A stretch of 64,000 bases of DNA from Aplysia californica (taxonomy: Eukaryota; Mollusca; Gastropoda; Aplysiida; Aplysiidae). Positions 24,601-34,500 of the stretch are shown one piece after another. The stretch covers positions 195,732 through 259,731 of the forward strand of contig NW_004797886.1 in the NCBI RefSeq assembly GCF_000002075.1, read 5' to 3'. How positions within the stretch are numbered: the first letter of the stretch is position 1; each line of letters begins with the position of its first letter. The notes beneath the pieces were generated by a model that saw nothing but the letters and a program-made list of their open reading frames with translations, was not told the origin of the DNA and did not search any database. Position numbers and translations under genes: made by a program.

Positions 24601-25140
24601 TATTGAAATGGGATTTCCCGAAGAACTTTTTTAAAACTTAGAAATACAGGAAGGAGAGCTTGACAATCCTCACACTGCTACTTCTTGACTCGGATACAGA
24701 GAACTGTTTCCAGGAAAAAGTAGCACAGACCTGTTTTCATTTTCAAATATATAAAGGCTACTGGTAAATCAAGATCTGAAGGCAAAATGTCATCATTGAC
24801 AGGTATATTCCCATATGATCTCTGATTTGGTAGGCCTAGATACTCTATCTAGAATGTAGATCTACTTATTTAGTTTAGTTTGTCACAACAAACTTTCCAC
24901 TGACAAACATTGCGAACAGGAACATGATTCAATCTTCCAAAAAGTCGTCAACGGTCAGGTCTTGCCTTTTTATTTTTCAGACCTGGCCTCAGCTGCTCAT
25001 CTGGCTTAGATTCTACTTCTGCAACTTGTCTGATTTCTGACTCTTGCATGATGTCTTGTTAGTTAGAGATAGATCTAGATTCTAGATCGGAGGAAGGGTA
25101 TTCTTTTACTTTCCCTCCTGTCTCACACTAACCTAATACG
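21617..25140. other. Intergenic DNA, mostly unrecognised
   Basis: No supported gene. 22090-22130 shares the core TTCACACAAGTAGGGTAACT with the MITEs at 48114 and 57343. The 80-codon minus-strand stretch 23141-23380 reads as coherent polar protein but starts from a non-ATG codon after an in-frame stop, and I cannot assign it. AGATCTAGATCT-type runs occur at 23425 and 25065. Confidence 0.4.
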
Positions 25141-25264
25141 AATATGGGGTGCCCACTACGGATGGGATCGCCCGACTCGGTCGCCTAAAAAACAAACACG
25201 TATGTTTTCAGTTTCTTCAGGCGATCGGCCCGATCCAACCGTAGTGGGCACCCCATATTAGTCT
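25135..25264. repeat. Small foldback element with perfect 21-bp arms
   Basis: Arms 25141-25161 and 25239-25259 (AATATGGGGTGCCCACTACG plus one base, and its exact complement) are perfect inverted repeats. The pairing continues inward imperfectly (GGATGGGATCG..., ...CGATCC, and GGTCGCCT with AGGCGATC) and outward (CTAATA). Total length about 120 bp. Probably a miniature foldback/MITE, with no coding capacity. Confidence 0.85.
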
Positions 25265-25402
25265 AGATTCTACCAGTTTTCCTTCTGAACTGTTAAACTA
25301 TTAAATATTAAAGTGCTTCACTGTATAATTAAATGTTGCCGTGTATGCTAGGCTTTACAACATGCGATTAAATGTAGAAGGACGCAAACTATTTTTAGGT
25401 GT

Positions 25403-25465
25403 GGCGCCCATCTTGTTTGACGTCAGTCCATGATCATGGATGATGATACCCCTCCAATCACGTGA
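25403..25465. promoter_or_regulatory. Possible TATA-less promoter motif cluster
   Basis: Within about 60 bp lie GGCGCCCATCTTG (YY1-like), the perfect palindrome TGACGTCA (CRE), CCAAT and TCACGTGA (E-box palindrome). Such clusters are typical of housekeeping promoters, and this one lies 4.2 kb upstream of the first recognised CMTR1 exon. No transcript start or first exon can be shown, and the orientation is ambiguous. Confidence 0.3.
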
Positions 25466-25469
25466 CTAG

Positions 25470-27781
25470 GCTACATCAAAGTATAGCCAACCGTATGGCA
25501 CCAAAGATGGAAGTGTCTGTATATAAGCTTAATCTACCTTCGCTGTCAGAAGTTTTGATGATCGAATAGACAACGCGTCTGCGTTTGAAATCATGCAATA
25601 TAAGCGGCTCGATCCCGGTCCCGGACAGTTGTTTTTTTCTCTTCTCCTCATCCTGACTGACCAACAGTTTGTCCCATAAATAAATTATAATTAGTTGCGT
25701 TGTAGTTGTTTTTTTTTAAATGTATATAGTGATGAAGAATGCAGGAGGGGGGGGGGGTAGATCTAGATCTAATCCTCCAGCGTCTTTACGGCAATTTTCG
25801 TGCAGTATATATATATATATTGTCTTTGTGTTTACCGTGTTTCAATTTCACGCATCAGCGTTCTTATCTTACTGTTCTGAGCATCAACGATCTAGATCAG
25901 ATCTAGATCAAGATCTGAGTGATCTTCCATCATGTCCAAGTACTAGATCTAGAACTAGGAAATCCGAAATGTTACCGAAAACACGTCATTCCATGCGGTA
26001 CCTCCACGGAGTCTGTGGGTATCCCAGGAAGTGATGACATCACATTACTAAAATTAGCAGCCAATCAGAAAGATGCGTCTTCTACGTTTAACGGCATCAT
26101 GTGGCTCTACACAGCAACATAACTTGTTTGGCAAACAGTACGTTATAAAATAATATAAATTTTATAATAGATGATGGATTGCACAGGCGTGCTTTTGAAC
26201 AAATCGACCCCTTTGCACAAAGTGTGCTTGGTAGAGTCCAGTGTATTTCCCTAGAATTTTTCAGCAATTCTTTGGTATCAAAGAAACTCAAATGCCTCTC
26301 ATTTGAAACCAAACTTCTTTTGATTGAGAAAGTCGAATATATTACATTACTTGCTCTGTGCCTGTAATTATCTACTCTAGAACCTCATATATTTGCCATA
26401 AAACGAGCACTTGGATTCAACGAAATTAAATCCCAGGCCCGACAACTTCGTTGAATCCGATTTCCAACACTGTAATAATCATCTCTATAATTATTTATTA
26501 TATTATATTATTTGTGAAAGTGTGTCACTTTGGCCGCCTAAAACTTCCGAACCACTTTACTGTCGAATTTGGCAAAATTTAAAGAATCATTTAAAGTTAA
26601 AGGGTGCACAGTATTATTGAGGAGCCTGAAAGAAGTCACTCTGTAGTTTAATTTTCAGTTTTTCATTAGTTTCGTTTCTAAAGGTCTAATCTTGGGAAAG
26701 TCTTCTAAGATGCCATTGAAAACAAGTGAGGTTTCCGTTCACTAGCCGTGCGCACTGATTCCACACCTTTGAAATTCTGGAGTATACAACCACGACAGTG
26801 GAATAGAGAATCAATCTATCTATTATTATTTATACGTATATTTGGCAACTTGGAAACTCATGTCTCACTTTTCCCATAAAACTACGACAGCTACCGAGTT
26901 GAAAGTTGGCAAGTACCTGCAAAAAGATAGATGAAGGAGCCCGATTTTTTATTTGAAGTATTCCATTCCTGAATTAGAAAAATATATTTTACAAAAAGTT
27001 CCCGTCCTTCTTTTGCCTTTGTGACTATTCCACTGAGAAATGAAACAAATCTGCGAGGCGCATTTTGTTTTGAGAGTAGATCTATACCTTCTAATTTTTT
27101 GCACTTCTCAAGATTTATTGCTCCTTTCCTGTAGAGAGTGTAAACATATAGTAGGCCAATGACTTTCAGTTGATGTTAATGCTCCGATCATTCCTTTCAT
27201 CGAAAGTGGGCCCAGCTAGTATTGTATTTAATTATTTTATAATGGCCTTCCAACTTTGACTGTATTTCGGGGGGAGGGGGGGGGGGTAATTCATGAGTAG
27301 GCTTAAAGTATTATATGTCCATAGCTTATTAATATAAAATTATAATATATTCTAGTCCTATCTAGTCGGCCTAGTAATAAAATAGTTTTTCTGTCACAAT
27401 CACAATGTCTATGATGACCAATGCTGCATTTGCAGAGGAGAAGGGAAGAAGAAGCACTAATTTTCAACTGAGCTCGTTAACCAGGACAGCTTTCTAATGT
27501 CTCAGTTGTTATTGTTAATGGATGCGCGGTCTAGATCTAGCGCATTCGTGACATATTTCGGACACCGGTTCTTTGTGTCTTTTTTCTCACTTTTCTTATT
27601 CCCCATTTCCTCTCATCTTACTCATAATTTCGAATGGCCTGCAAATCTAAGTCAAAAAGTGAATTTATTTGCCTTCTTAAAGTCATTTTAATGTTAAACT
27701 TTTACGAGAGCACGCGGCCACCCGCAAGCCTAGATCAGTAGATCTGTTTTTATCAATCGCTTGCAAGCCTAGCAGTAAGTA
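25470..27781. other. Upstream intergenic or first-intron sequence
   Basis: If the first CMTR1 exon lies upstream, this would be part of intron 1. Contains GTGATGACATCAC (26031-26043), AGCCAATCAG (26059-26068) and several AGATCTAGATCT runs (25757, 25890, 25945, 27527). No exon could be supported. Confidence 0.35.
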
Positions 27782-28064
27782 ATTCTAGCAGATCTGGTAC
27801 CGGTATGCTTGTCTTTTATTCCTGAATACAAATCTATGCAGCACTTCTGGTGGCTAAAGCACCGTACAGAAGAATATTCTAGCAGATCTGGTACCGGTAT
27901 GCTTGTCTTTTATTCCCGAATACAAATCTATGCAGCACTTCTGGTGGCTAAAGCACCGTACAGAAGAATATTCTAGCAGATCTGGTACCGGTATGCTTGT
28001 CTTTTATTTCCGAATACAAATCTATGCAGCACTTCTTGTGGCTAAAGCACTGTACAGAAGAATA
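27782..28064 (+). repeat. Three-copy 94-bp tandem repeat
   Basis: Units start at 27782, 27876 and 27970, each beginning ATTCTAGCAGATCTGGTACC and ending GTACAGAAGAAT. They differ at only a few positions, so the duplication is recent. An ORF across the array merely reflects the repeat. Confidence 0.95.
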
Positions 28065-28387
28065 AGAACCAGGTTATTAGCGTGACGTTTGTAACGCCAT
28101 AAATAGGCTACCAGGAGCAGCAAATTTTGCCATTTAAGCGACATACATGATGGTACAGCACAGCGCTAAAAATCATGCTTTTTCATTATGTACTAAGTAC
28201 GTCATAAAAGGCAATGGAAGGGTTTAAAAGAGTAAAAGCTTCTTTTCCTCTTGTGGGAGTGCTTAGGTTTAGCTTATAAATATATGGGATTGTCTTCTTA
28301 GCCTTGGCATCAGCATTTCAATTTCTGACTCTTAACTCATGAAGCCACTGATGATTTTCTACCTTCTGTGATTCAGATTGCTGCTTT

Positions 28388-28665
28388 TCAGCAGGGTCTG
28401 TCTGGAGCTAGGTTGTCCCATATCAAGGGATTAATGTTGAAATCTTTCAGATACATTTTTGTGGTGTCTTTGTAGCACTTTTTTGGATTTGGTATTACAA
28501 CTTTACTCTTTCTGAGGACGACCTCCAGAATAGAATATATATACTTTTTAGAGGATTCGGAAATCAGGCATGCTGACGAAATGACCAGCCCAGCGAAGCT
28601 GAACCCTTTAAGCTTAGAAATGTTCTGTCTCTTGACACTTTCCTTTATAATGTTGGTTTGCACGC
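28388..28665 (-). mobile_element. LINE 3' coding fragment
   Basis: The minus-strand frame contains PNPKKCYKDTTKMYLKDFNI followed by NPLIWDNLAPDRPCW. This matches the C-terminal pattern (RPKKRYKD...LK.F.I....W...A.DR..W) of common non-LTR reverse transcriptase proteins. The upstream residues FAGLVISSACLI correspond to the WAGHV.RM block. About 92 codons, 5' truncated and probably decayed at both ends. It abuts the tRNA-SINE at 28680. Confidence 0.7.
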
Positions 28666-28679
28666 ACCCATTCGAATTG

Positions 28680-29110
28680 GGGGCTTTCGTGGCCTAGAGG
28701 TTAAGGCGTTCGCCTCTCATTCAAAAGTCGCGGGTTCGAGTCCGGGTGGCGAACGAAAAATTTTCTTCTCTAAAATTGTCTCCTTTCACCTCCTTTCCTG
28801 CTCTCTAGCAGTGTTCTGTTGTTTGCTTTCGTCTCCTCTTTCTGCCCCCAACCCCTCTCCTCCTTTGCCCCCTCCTCTGGGCTCCTGACTCTTTCTGCAG
28901 CCTTTCTACTGCTACTCCTTGGCTCCTTCTTACTGCTGACTTTCACCCACACCCCAGATCTTCTGGTAGGAAAGATCTACACCTAGCCTTCTCGGACAAG
29001 GGCGAAAAATCTCTGAGGGCCCGTGTGCAAGTTGCTCACGTTAAAGATCCCTTCGTGGTCTAAAATCGATAAAAGTAGGCAGCCACCTGCGCAAAATTCA
29101 AAATTTCCTA
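28680..29110 (+). mobile_element. tRNA-derived SINE
   Basis: The head at 28683-28755 is tRNA-like: A-box TGGCCTAGAGG and perfect B-box GGGTTCGAGTCC at tRNA spacing, with weak acceptor pairing. A pyrimidine-rich body includes CCTCTGGGCTCCTGACTC, which is also found in the minus-strand copy at 57655-57805. The 3' region has TTGCTCACGTTAAAGATCCC, a motif I associate with molluscan SINE/LINE tails. Not likely a functional tRNA. Confidence 0.8.
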
Positions 29111-29520
29111 CCAACTGAAAAAGTTTAATGTGTCCCGCATGCTTATATCATGAACTTATGCAGTTCCAAGCACCGTAAAACTCCTACCAAAAAAAAATAC
29201 CATTCAAATTGTAATTTCATATCTGCACCCAGTATATTTTCTGTCTACATGCTCTTTATTGTTTCTGGCTTACCTGCACCCATCCCCTTCCCTTTGGCAT
29301 TTACCCTGTTGATAGTTTAAAAATTTGTCAAATGACAGAGAAAAACACAGCATGCAACTTTTGGTTATCCCTGTTGGGAAATTTGGCTCAGGGAGATTGA
29401 TTTGAGAAAAAATTTCCTCTACTTTTAAAATAAAATGTTTCATGTCATCTACTTTCCTGCCTGTTGAGATTTACTCTTCAGATTTATAACAGAATTCCCC
29501 AAGCACACAATTCAACTTTG

Positions 29521-29553
29521 TATGTGTAGTATAAGGTTTTACGGCGCTCGCAA
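29521..29553 (-). mobile_element. 33-bp tail-only retroposon insertion
   Basis: Flanked by a perfect 12-bp direct repeat AATTCAACTTTG (29509-29520 and 29554-29565). On the minus strand the insert starts TTGCGAGCGCCGTAAAACC and runs to TACTACACATA, i.e. only the last part of the hairpin-tail SINE. It lies 64 bp upstream of the first recognised CMTR1 exon. Confidence 0.85.
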
Positions 29554-29617
29554 AATTCAACTTTGAATGGCACTGGAGAGGATAGAATTGATTTGCATGT
29601 TGTTTTTGTCTTCTAAG

Positions 29618-30433
29618 ATTCAGAGGACGAGGCAGACCAGCGTCCAGGATTTGGACATTCGTCAGGTGTAAGTGACAAAGGAGCTGGCTTTGTACCCAGG
29701 AAAGCTGTAAGGAAACGGCCATACAGTGAAATCACAGAGAGTGGGGATGCTGGAAAGAATGGGAGTCTCCGCCCTGCTGATGCGAGACTTGACGACTTTA
29801 TCAAGAAAAAACAAGACTCTGGTCCAGAGATGTCAGAGGCAGCAAGGAAAATGATGGTGAGTTCAAGATACAGAGAACTTACAATATTGTAGAAAATGAG
29901 TAATAATTGTAATTTTTATTCTGCTGAAAAAAAAATGTATTACTCTTCAGCTCACTAAAGATTTGATTCAAGCCTTGTTAGCTGTCCCTTTTTAGGGCAG
30001 TAATCAAAACAGTTTGACTTGAAGTGTAGATGTCAATAAAATCATAAAATATAATTATACTGTCGTACGTCTTTAATTTGTATCATAAACTTAAACTAAT
30101 GTCCTTGTGTTAAGAACAAGTCAACTCATATGGCCTTCTTTGTGAGCCTTTCTCATGAATTTCTTCATAATACCAGTTTGCTTAAAAGTATATTTTCTTC
30201 ATGTAGTTGATAGACAAATATTTGTCTTGACTGGTGCTCGATGTCACACAAATTTTAATATTTATTATCTCCAGGCTCGAATGGGTCACAAGCAAGGTGA
30301 AGGTCTTGGTAAGCATGGGCAGGGACGGACTCAAATTGTGGAGGCATCAACTCAGCGAGGTCGCAGAGGTTTGGGTATGGTTGTCTCTGGCCTTGAACCT
30401 TCAGATGTTGAATGGGACTTTATAAAGGAAGAG
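29618..30433 (+). other. CMTR1: CMTR1 N-terminal exons: acidic/basic leader and G-patch
   Basis: Exon 1 of the visible set encodes a disordered charged segment ([13 protein letters not shown], then a basic VRKRPYSE that could serve as nuclear localisation signal). Exon 2 completes a G-patch spanning about residues 79-130: [19 protein letters not shown], then [15 protein letters not shown]. In vertebrate CMTR1 the G-patch recruits the helicase DHX15, and the glycines that define the motif are all present here. Confidence 0.92.
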
Positions 30434-31468
30434 GTAACAAGACTGGTTGGTCGTCTTTTTTTTTCTTCAAAATAATTGTTGCTCATACATGTTCATATGT
30501 GAAGCTGGTTTTGTGTCTTTTTTGTTTTGTGACTTCTAATTTTAAAATCTTGTACAACAAAGATCTACATTAGTTTTCCAGTCTCATTTTGAGATAAAAT
30601 TTGATCTCAAGTTTCAGATTAATGTCTTCATATTCCTGTATAAGTTGTGTTTATTTATTTTTCAGTGTATGTAAGACTGTAAATAAACTGAAATGGTATT
30701 GTTTTTGTTGGGGGTGGGGGGTCATAACAGATATGTGTGAGATAAGTTTCACTTTTCTGTTGTTGATTACAGATTGTTGAAGATGAAGTGGTTGAGTGGC
30801 TACCAAAGTACAGTGGAGACATTCCTAGTTTACAAGAAATGCTGTCCTGGAAAGAAATTGGTCCAGTAAGACAAAACAGCTATGTGTTTTTTGTCTCTTT
30901 TGTTTTCTTTTGTGTGTATGTTGAGGGGGGGGGGGATGGAGGGAGTTAAATGAGCAAGAAGTAAATGAAAGTTTAATCCAAGCACTCTTCTCATCTTTAA
31001 AAGAAACTTTTTGTTTCTTTTAGATCTTGATCACATTCAGTGAAGTGCACTCATAATATTTTAGATTTGGTTTGGATCAATATCATGCCATAGCAACTTC
31101 AGTCTGATCCACCATGTAGATTAATCCACTGTTTCCATTCATGCATTTATTTTTCGTCTGTGAAGGTACCTTTACCTAGTATAGCTCTACCAGTACATTG
31201 CTTTTGCCGATTATTTTACGGGAAGATATATATATATAAGAATGCGTATCATCAGGAAGGTAGTTTCAAACTTTTGAATATCCTTTCCTTCTCTTTCATT
31301 AGTTACGGGTTTTTACACATTGTCTTCCCACATAGCTTTCAAAACGTAACTGAGATTGCTTTATTTGAGCTGTTCAGAGGTCAGGTGCTACTTTTACTTT
31401 TAACTGATCTCTCTACCTCTCTCTCCCTCTTCTCTTTTGTTCTCTCTCTCTCAATCTCTCTCTGACCA

Positions 31469-31511
<43 letters not shown>

Positions 31512-34500
31512 NNNNNNNNNNNNNNNNNNNNNNNNNNNNNNNNNNNNNNNNNNNNNNNNNNNNNNNNNNNNNNNNNNNNNNNNNNNNNNNNNNNNNNNNN
31601 NNNNNNNNNNNNNNNNNNNNNNNNNNNNNNNNNNNNNNNNNNNNNNNNNNNNNNNNNNNNNNNNNNNNNNNNNNNNNNNNNNNNNNNNNNNNNNNNNNNN
31701 NNNNNNNNNNNNNNNNNNNNNNNNNNNNNNNNNNNNNNNNNNNNNNNNNNNNNNNNNNNNNNNNNNNNNNNNNNNNNNNNNNNNNNNNNNNNNNNNNNNN
31801 NNNNNNNNNNNNNNNNNNNNNNNNNNNNNNNNNNNNNNNNNNNNNNNNNNNNNNNNNNNNNNNNNNNNNNNNNNNNNNNNNNNNNNNNNNNNNNNNNNNN
31901 NNNNNNNNNNNNNNNNNNNNNNNNNNNNNNNNNNNNNNNNNNNNNNNNNNNNNNNNNNNNNNNNNNNNNNNNNNNNNNNNNNNNNNNNNNNNNNNNNNNN
32001 NNNNNNNNNNNNNNNNNNNNNNNNNNNNNNNNNNNNNNNNNNNNNNNNNNNNNNNNNNNNNNNNNNNNNNNNNNNNNNNNNNNNNNNNNNNNNNNNNNNN
32101 NNNNGGGGGGGGAGTAAGGGACTGAAGGATATAAAAGGTTTTACTGCTTTATTCAGTTTTCTTTATTCGTGTTCATTACTTGTCTCTACCAGGTGACCAA
32201 AAAATCAACTTTACCAACGGAGAGTTGTAGGTTTTTCCGTCGGTAAAGTTTTTTTGGGTAGGTCAGTGGTCAAATGTACTCTCATAAGCATATATATGTA
32301 TGTCCTCACAAATGTAACATACTCTTGCCTTTCAGGGGTCAATGTTCTTCCACAAGCAGATGTCTGTCCAAATAGAACATCATGTATGCATGTCAAATAC
32401 TCATTCGTTTTGCCAAATTCTGATCCACAAAATCGGTTTCTCTCAATACAGAAAAAGCGTGAAATTGATGAGGAGACAAACTTCTGCTCTGAGGAGACGT
32501 TGAAAATGATGCTGAGTGGGAAGGTGAGGGTTCTTCATATAGTATTAGTTTGTCAGTCTTTGTTGCTAAAAGTATAGTTCCTCTCACGAATTTGCTCTTT
32601 GAATGATATCAGGGGACTGGTCGGTCACTACTGGAGTTAACTGATCTTATCATTATGTTGTAAAAGTATTTCAAATACTCAAATAAATTCCTATGAATTT
32701 AATAAAATATTGATCTGGCCTCTGAATTTAAAGTCCATTTTTGATAGGATCTTGCCAAGTAGACAGAGAGCCTTGAAGCCTCCACAGAATCCAAGTTCAA
32801 GAATGCCCTTTTGTCAATGCGAGACATGTCATCCACACTACCGCTTAGCATGATAGTTAATCATTTACCATTTACAGTGTACCTTTACCATATGGGAGAA
32901 AAAGTCCACATTATTCTATTACTCTTTATACTGACAGGACTTTAAGTTACATCGGTTTTTTTATTTTCTTTCTCTGCAAAGAATTAGACTTAAAGCAATG
33001 ATGTTGTCTGTCACTAGTTGAACTAAACAAAGCTTTTAGTCATTCTTTTTTTCACCCCTTTTGTATGTTTATTTATGAACTGTTTTTAGATGGTTTAACC
33101 TTCCTTTTTTTTAACCATTGATCCCAGTGAATTTCTGTCGTATTGTTTAAGTGACCAAACTGTATCAATTTTACCGTTAAACAAATGCCCTGACAAAATG
33201 TCTCAAATGTAGAGGCAAGACAGCAAGCCTTCATCCTGTTTGTTTTGCTCTCTCCGCCCAGAGTGTGTTTGACCGACTAGAGCCAGAGGAGATGAGACGA
33301 GCACGGACAAGATCTAATCCTTATGAGACCATAAGAGGAGTCATTTTTCTGAACAGGTGATGGGGATGATATCAAATGCTTACCCCCTCCCCGTCTAAAC
33401 CCCCCCCCCCAAAAAAAAAAAATTATTAATAAATAAATAAACTGGGAGATACTTTAGTCTGAGTGAAGATTTCATTAATTACAGCAATTCTGATGAAATT
33501 TAAAGGGATAACCTTTTTTTCATAAAAGAGTTGTGGCATTTGTATGTACAAAACAGATTTGCATATCTGTTTTAGTTTCGTTAAATATATTCAAGGTAGT
33601 TATATATTAATACATTTTATGTTTTGTTTAGCCAGAGGACGGTTAAATGTTGAGAGGAACATTTTAGTTAGTTAGTATTTCTCTTCGAAATTCCTACTCT
33701 GGTTTTTTTTGTGTTTAAAATTTGTGATTAAAACATGACGGCTAATTCTTTTGTCTAAGTAGTCTGTAATAAGTATCTTTTATAAATTTTAGAGCTGCCA
33801 TGAAGATGGCAAATATGGATGCCATCCTAGACTTCATGTTCTCAAACCCAAGAAAGCCAAATGGGGTAAGTGAACTTTTGATATCTGTTTATCAACCTCT
33901 TGAGGTTTTTTTTTTTCTGGTAGAGATTGGATTTTGTTTGTACTAAGCTGTTATAACTTTTATTACTTTCCTGTTAACATGTTTCTAGAGTCTTGGCACA
34001 ATACTTTGTTTGACCATAGACTGACAGTGGCGAAACATTTCTTAAAGGTTCTTATTTGTTGCCCTTTGGAACAACTTCACACAGTTCCTTGTGGTATAAA
34101 TGCTTCATTTCAGAAGTGAAAAGGTTTTTTCACTGTGAGAATCAACACTGTGTAACATTTCATTTTCTCTGGTATTTTTTACGTTGATCCATAAACAGGA
34201 CTGTTCTGGTTTGAAACCCCTATAGAACATTCTTCTACCTAAGTTATATTAGGAACATTTCTTCGCTCTCTACCCAGTTGGCTTGGTACTTTTGAAGCTT
34301 GGCATTAACTCAGAAGTACTGCCTTTTTTCAAGCCAAAAAGAGCCTTTGAAGACTCACTTTTATGAACAGCACCATGGTGAGATCCTTGGCATCTTTAGT
34401 TGTCTAATTGGGGTGTATTTTTTGTCCATGAGTGGCTAGTTCAAATGTGAGGTACGCTGACAAAATGAGTTACTTCTTGTAAAATCTTATGGAAATAGAT

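Noticed and set aside
27404-27496. First CMTR1 exon beginning MSMMTNAAFAEEKGRRS
   Set aside because: Runs to a stop without a donor that would give the phase needed by the exon at 29618.
28683-28755. A tRNA gene
   Set aside because: A and B boxes are present, but stem pairing is poor and the sequence continues into a body shared with another copy; it is a SINE head.
31437-32117. 226-codon ORF across the N gap
   Set aside because: Mostly undefined residues; exists only because N does not produce stop codons.
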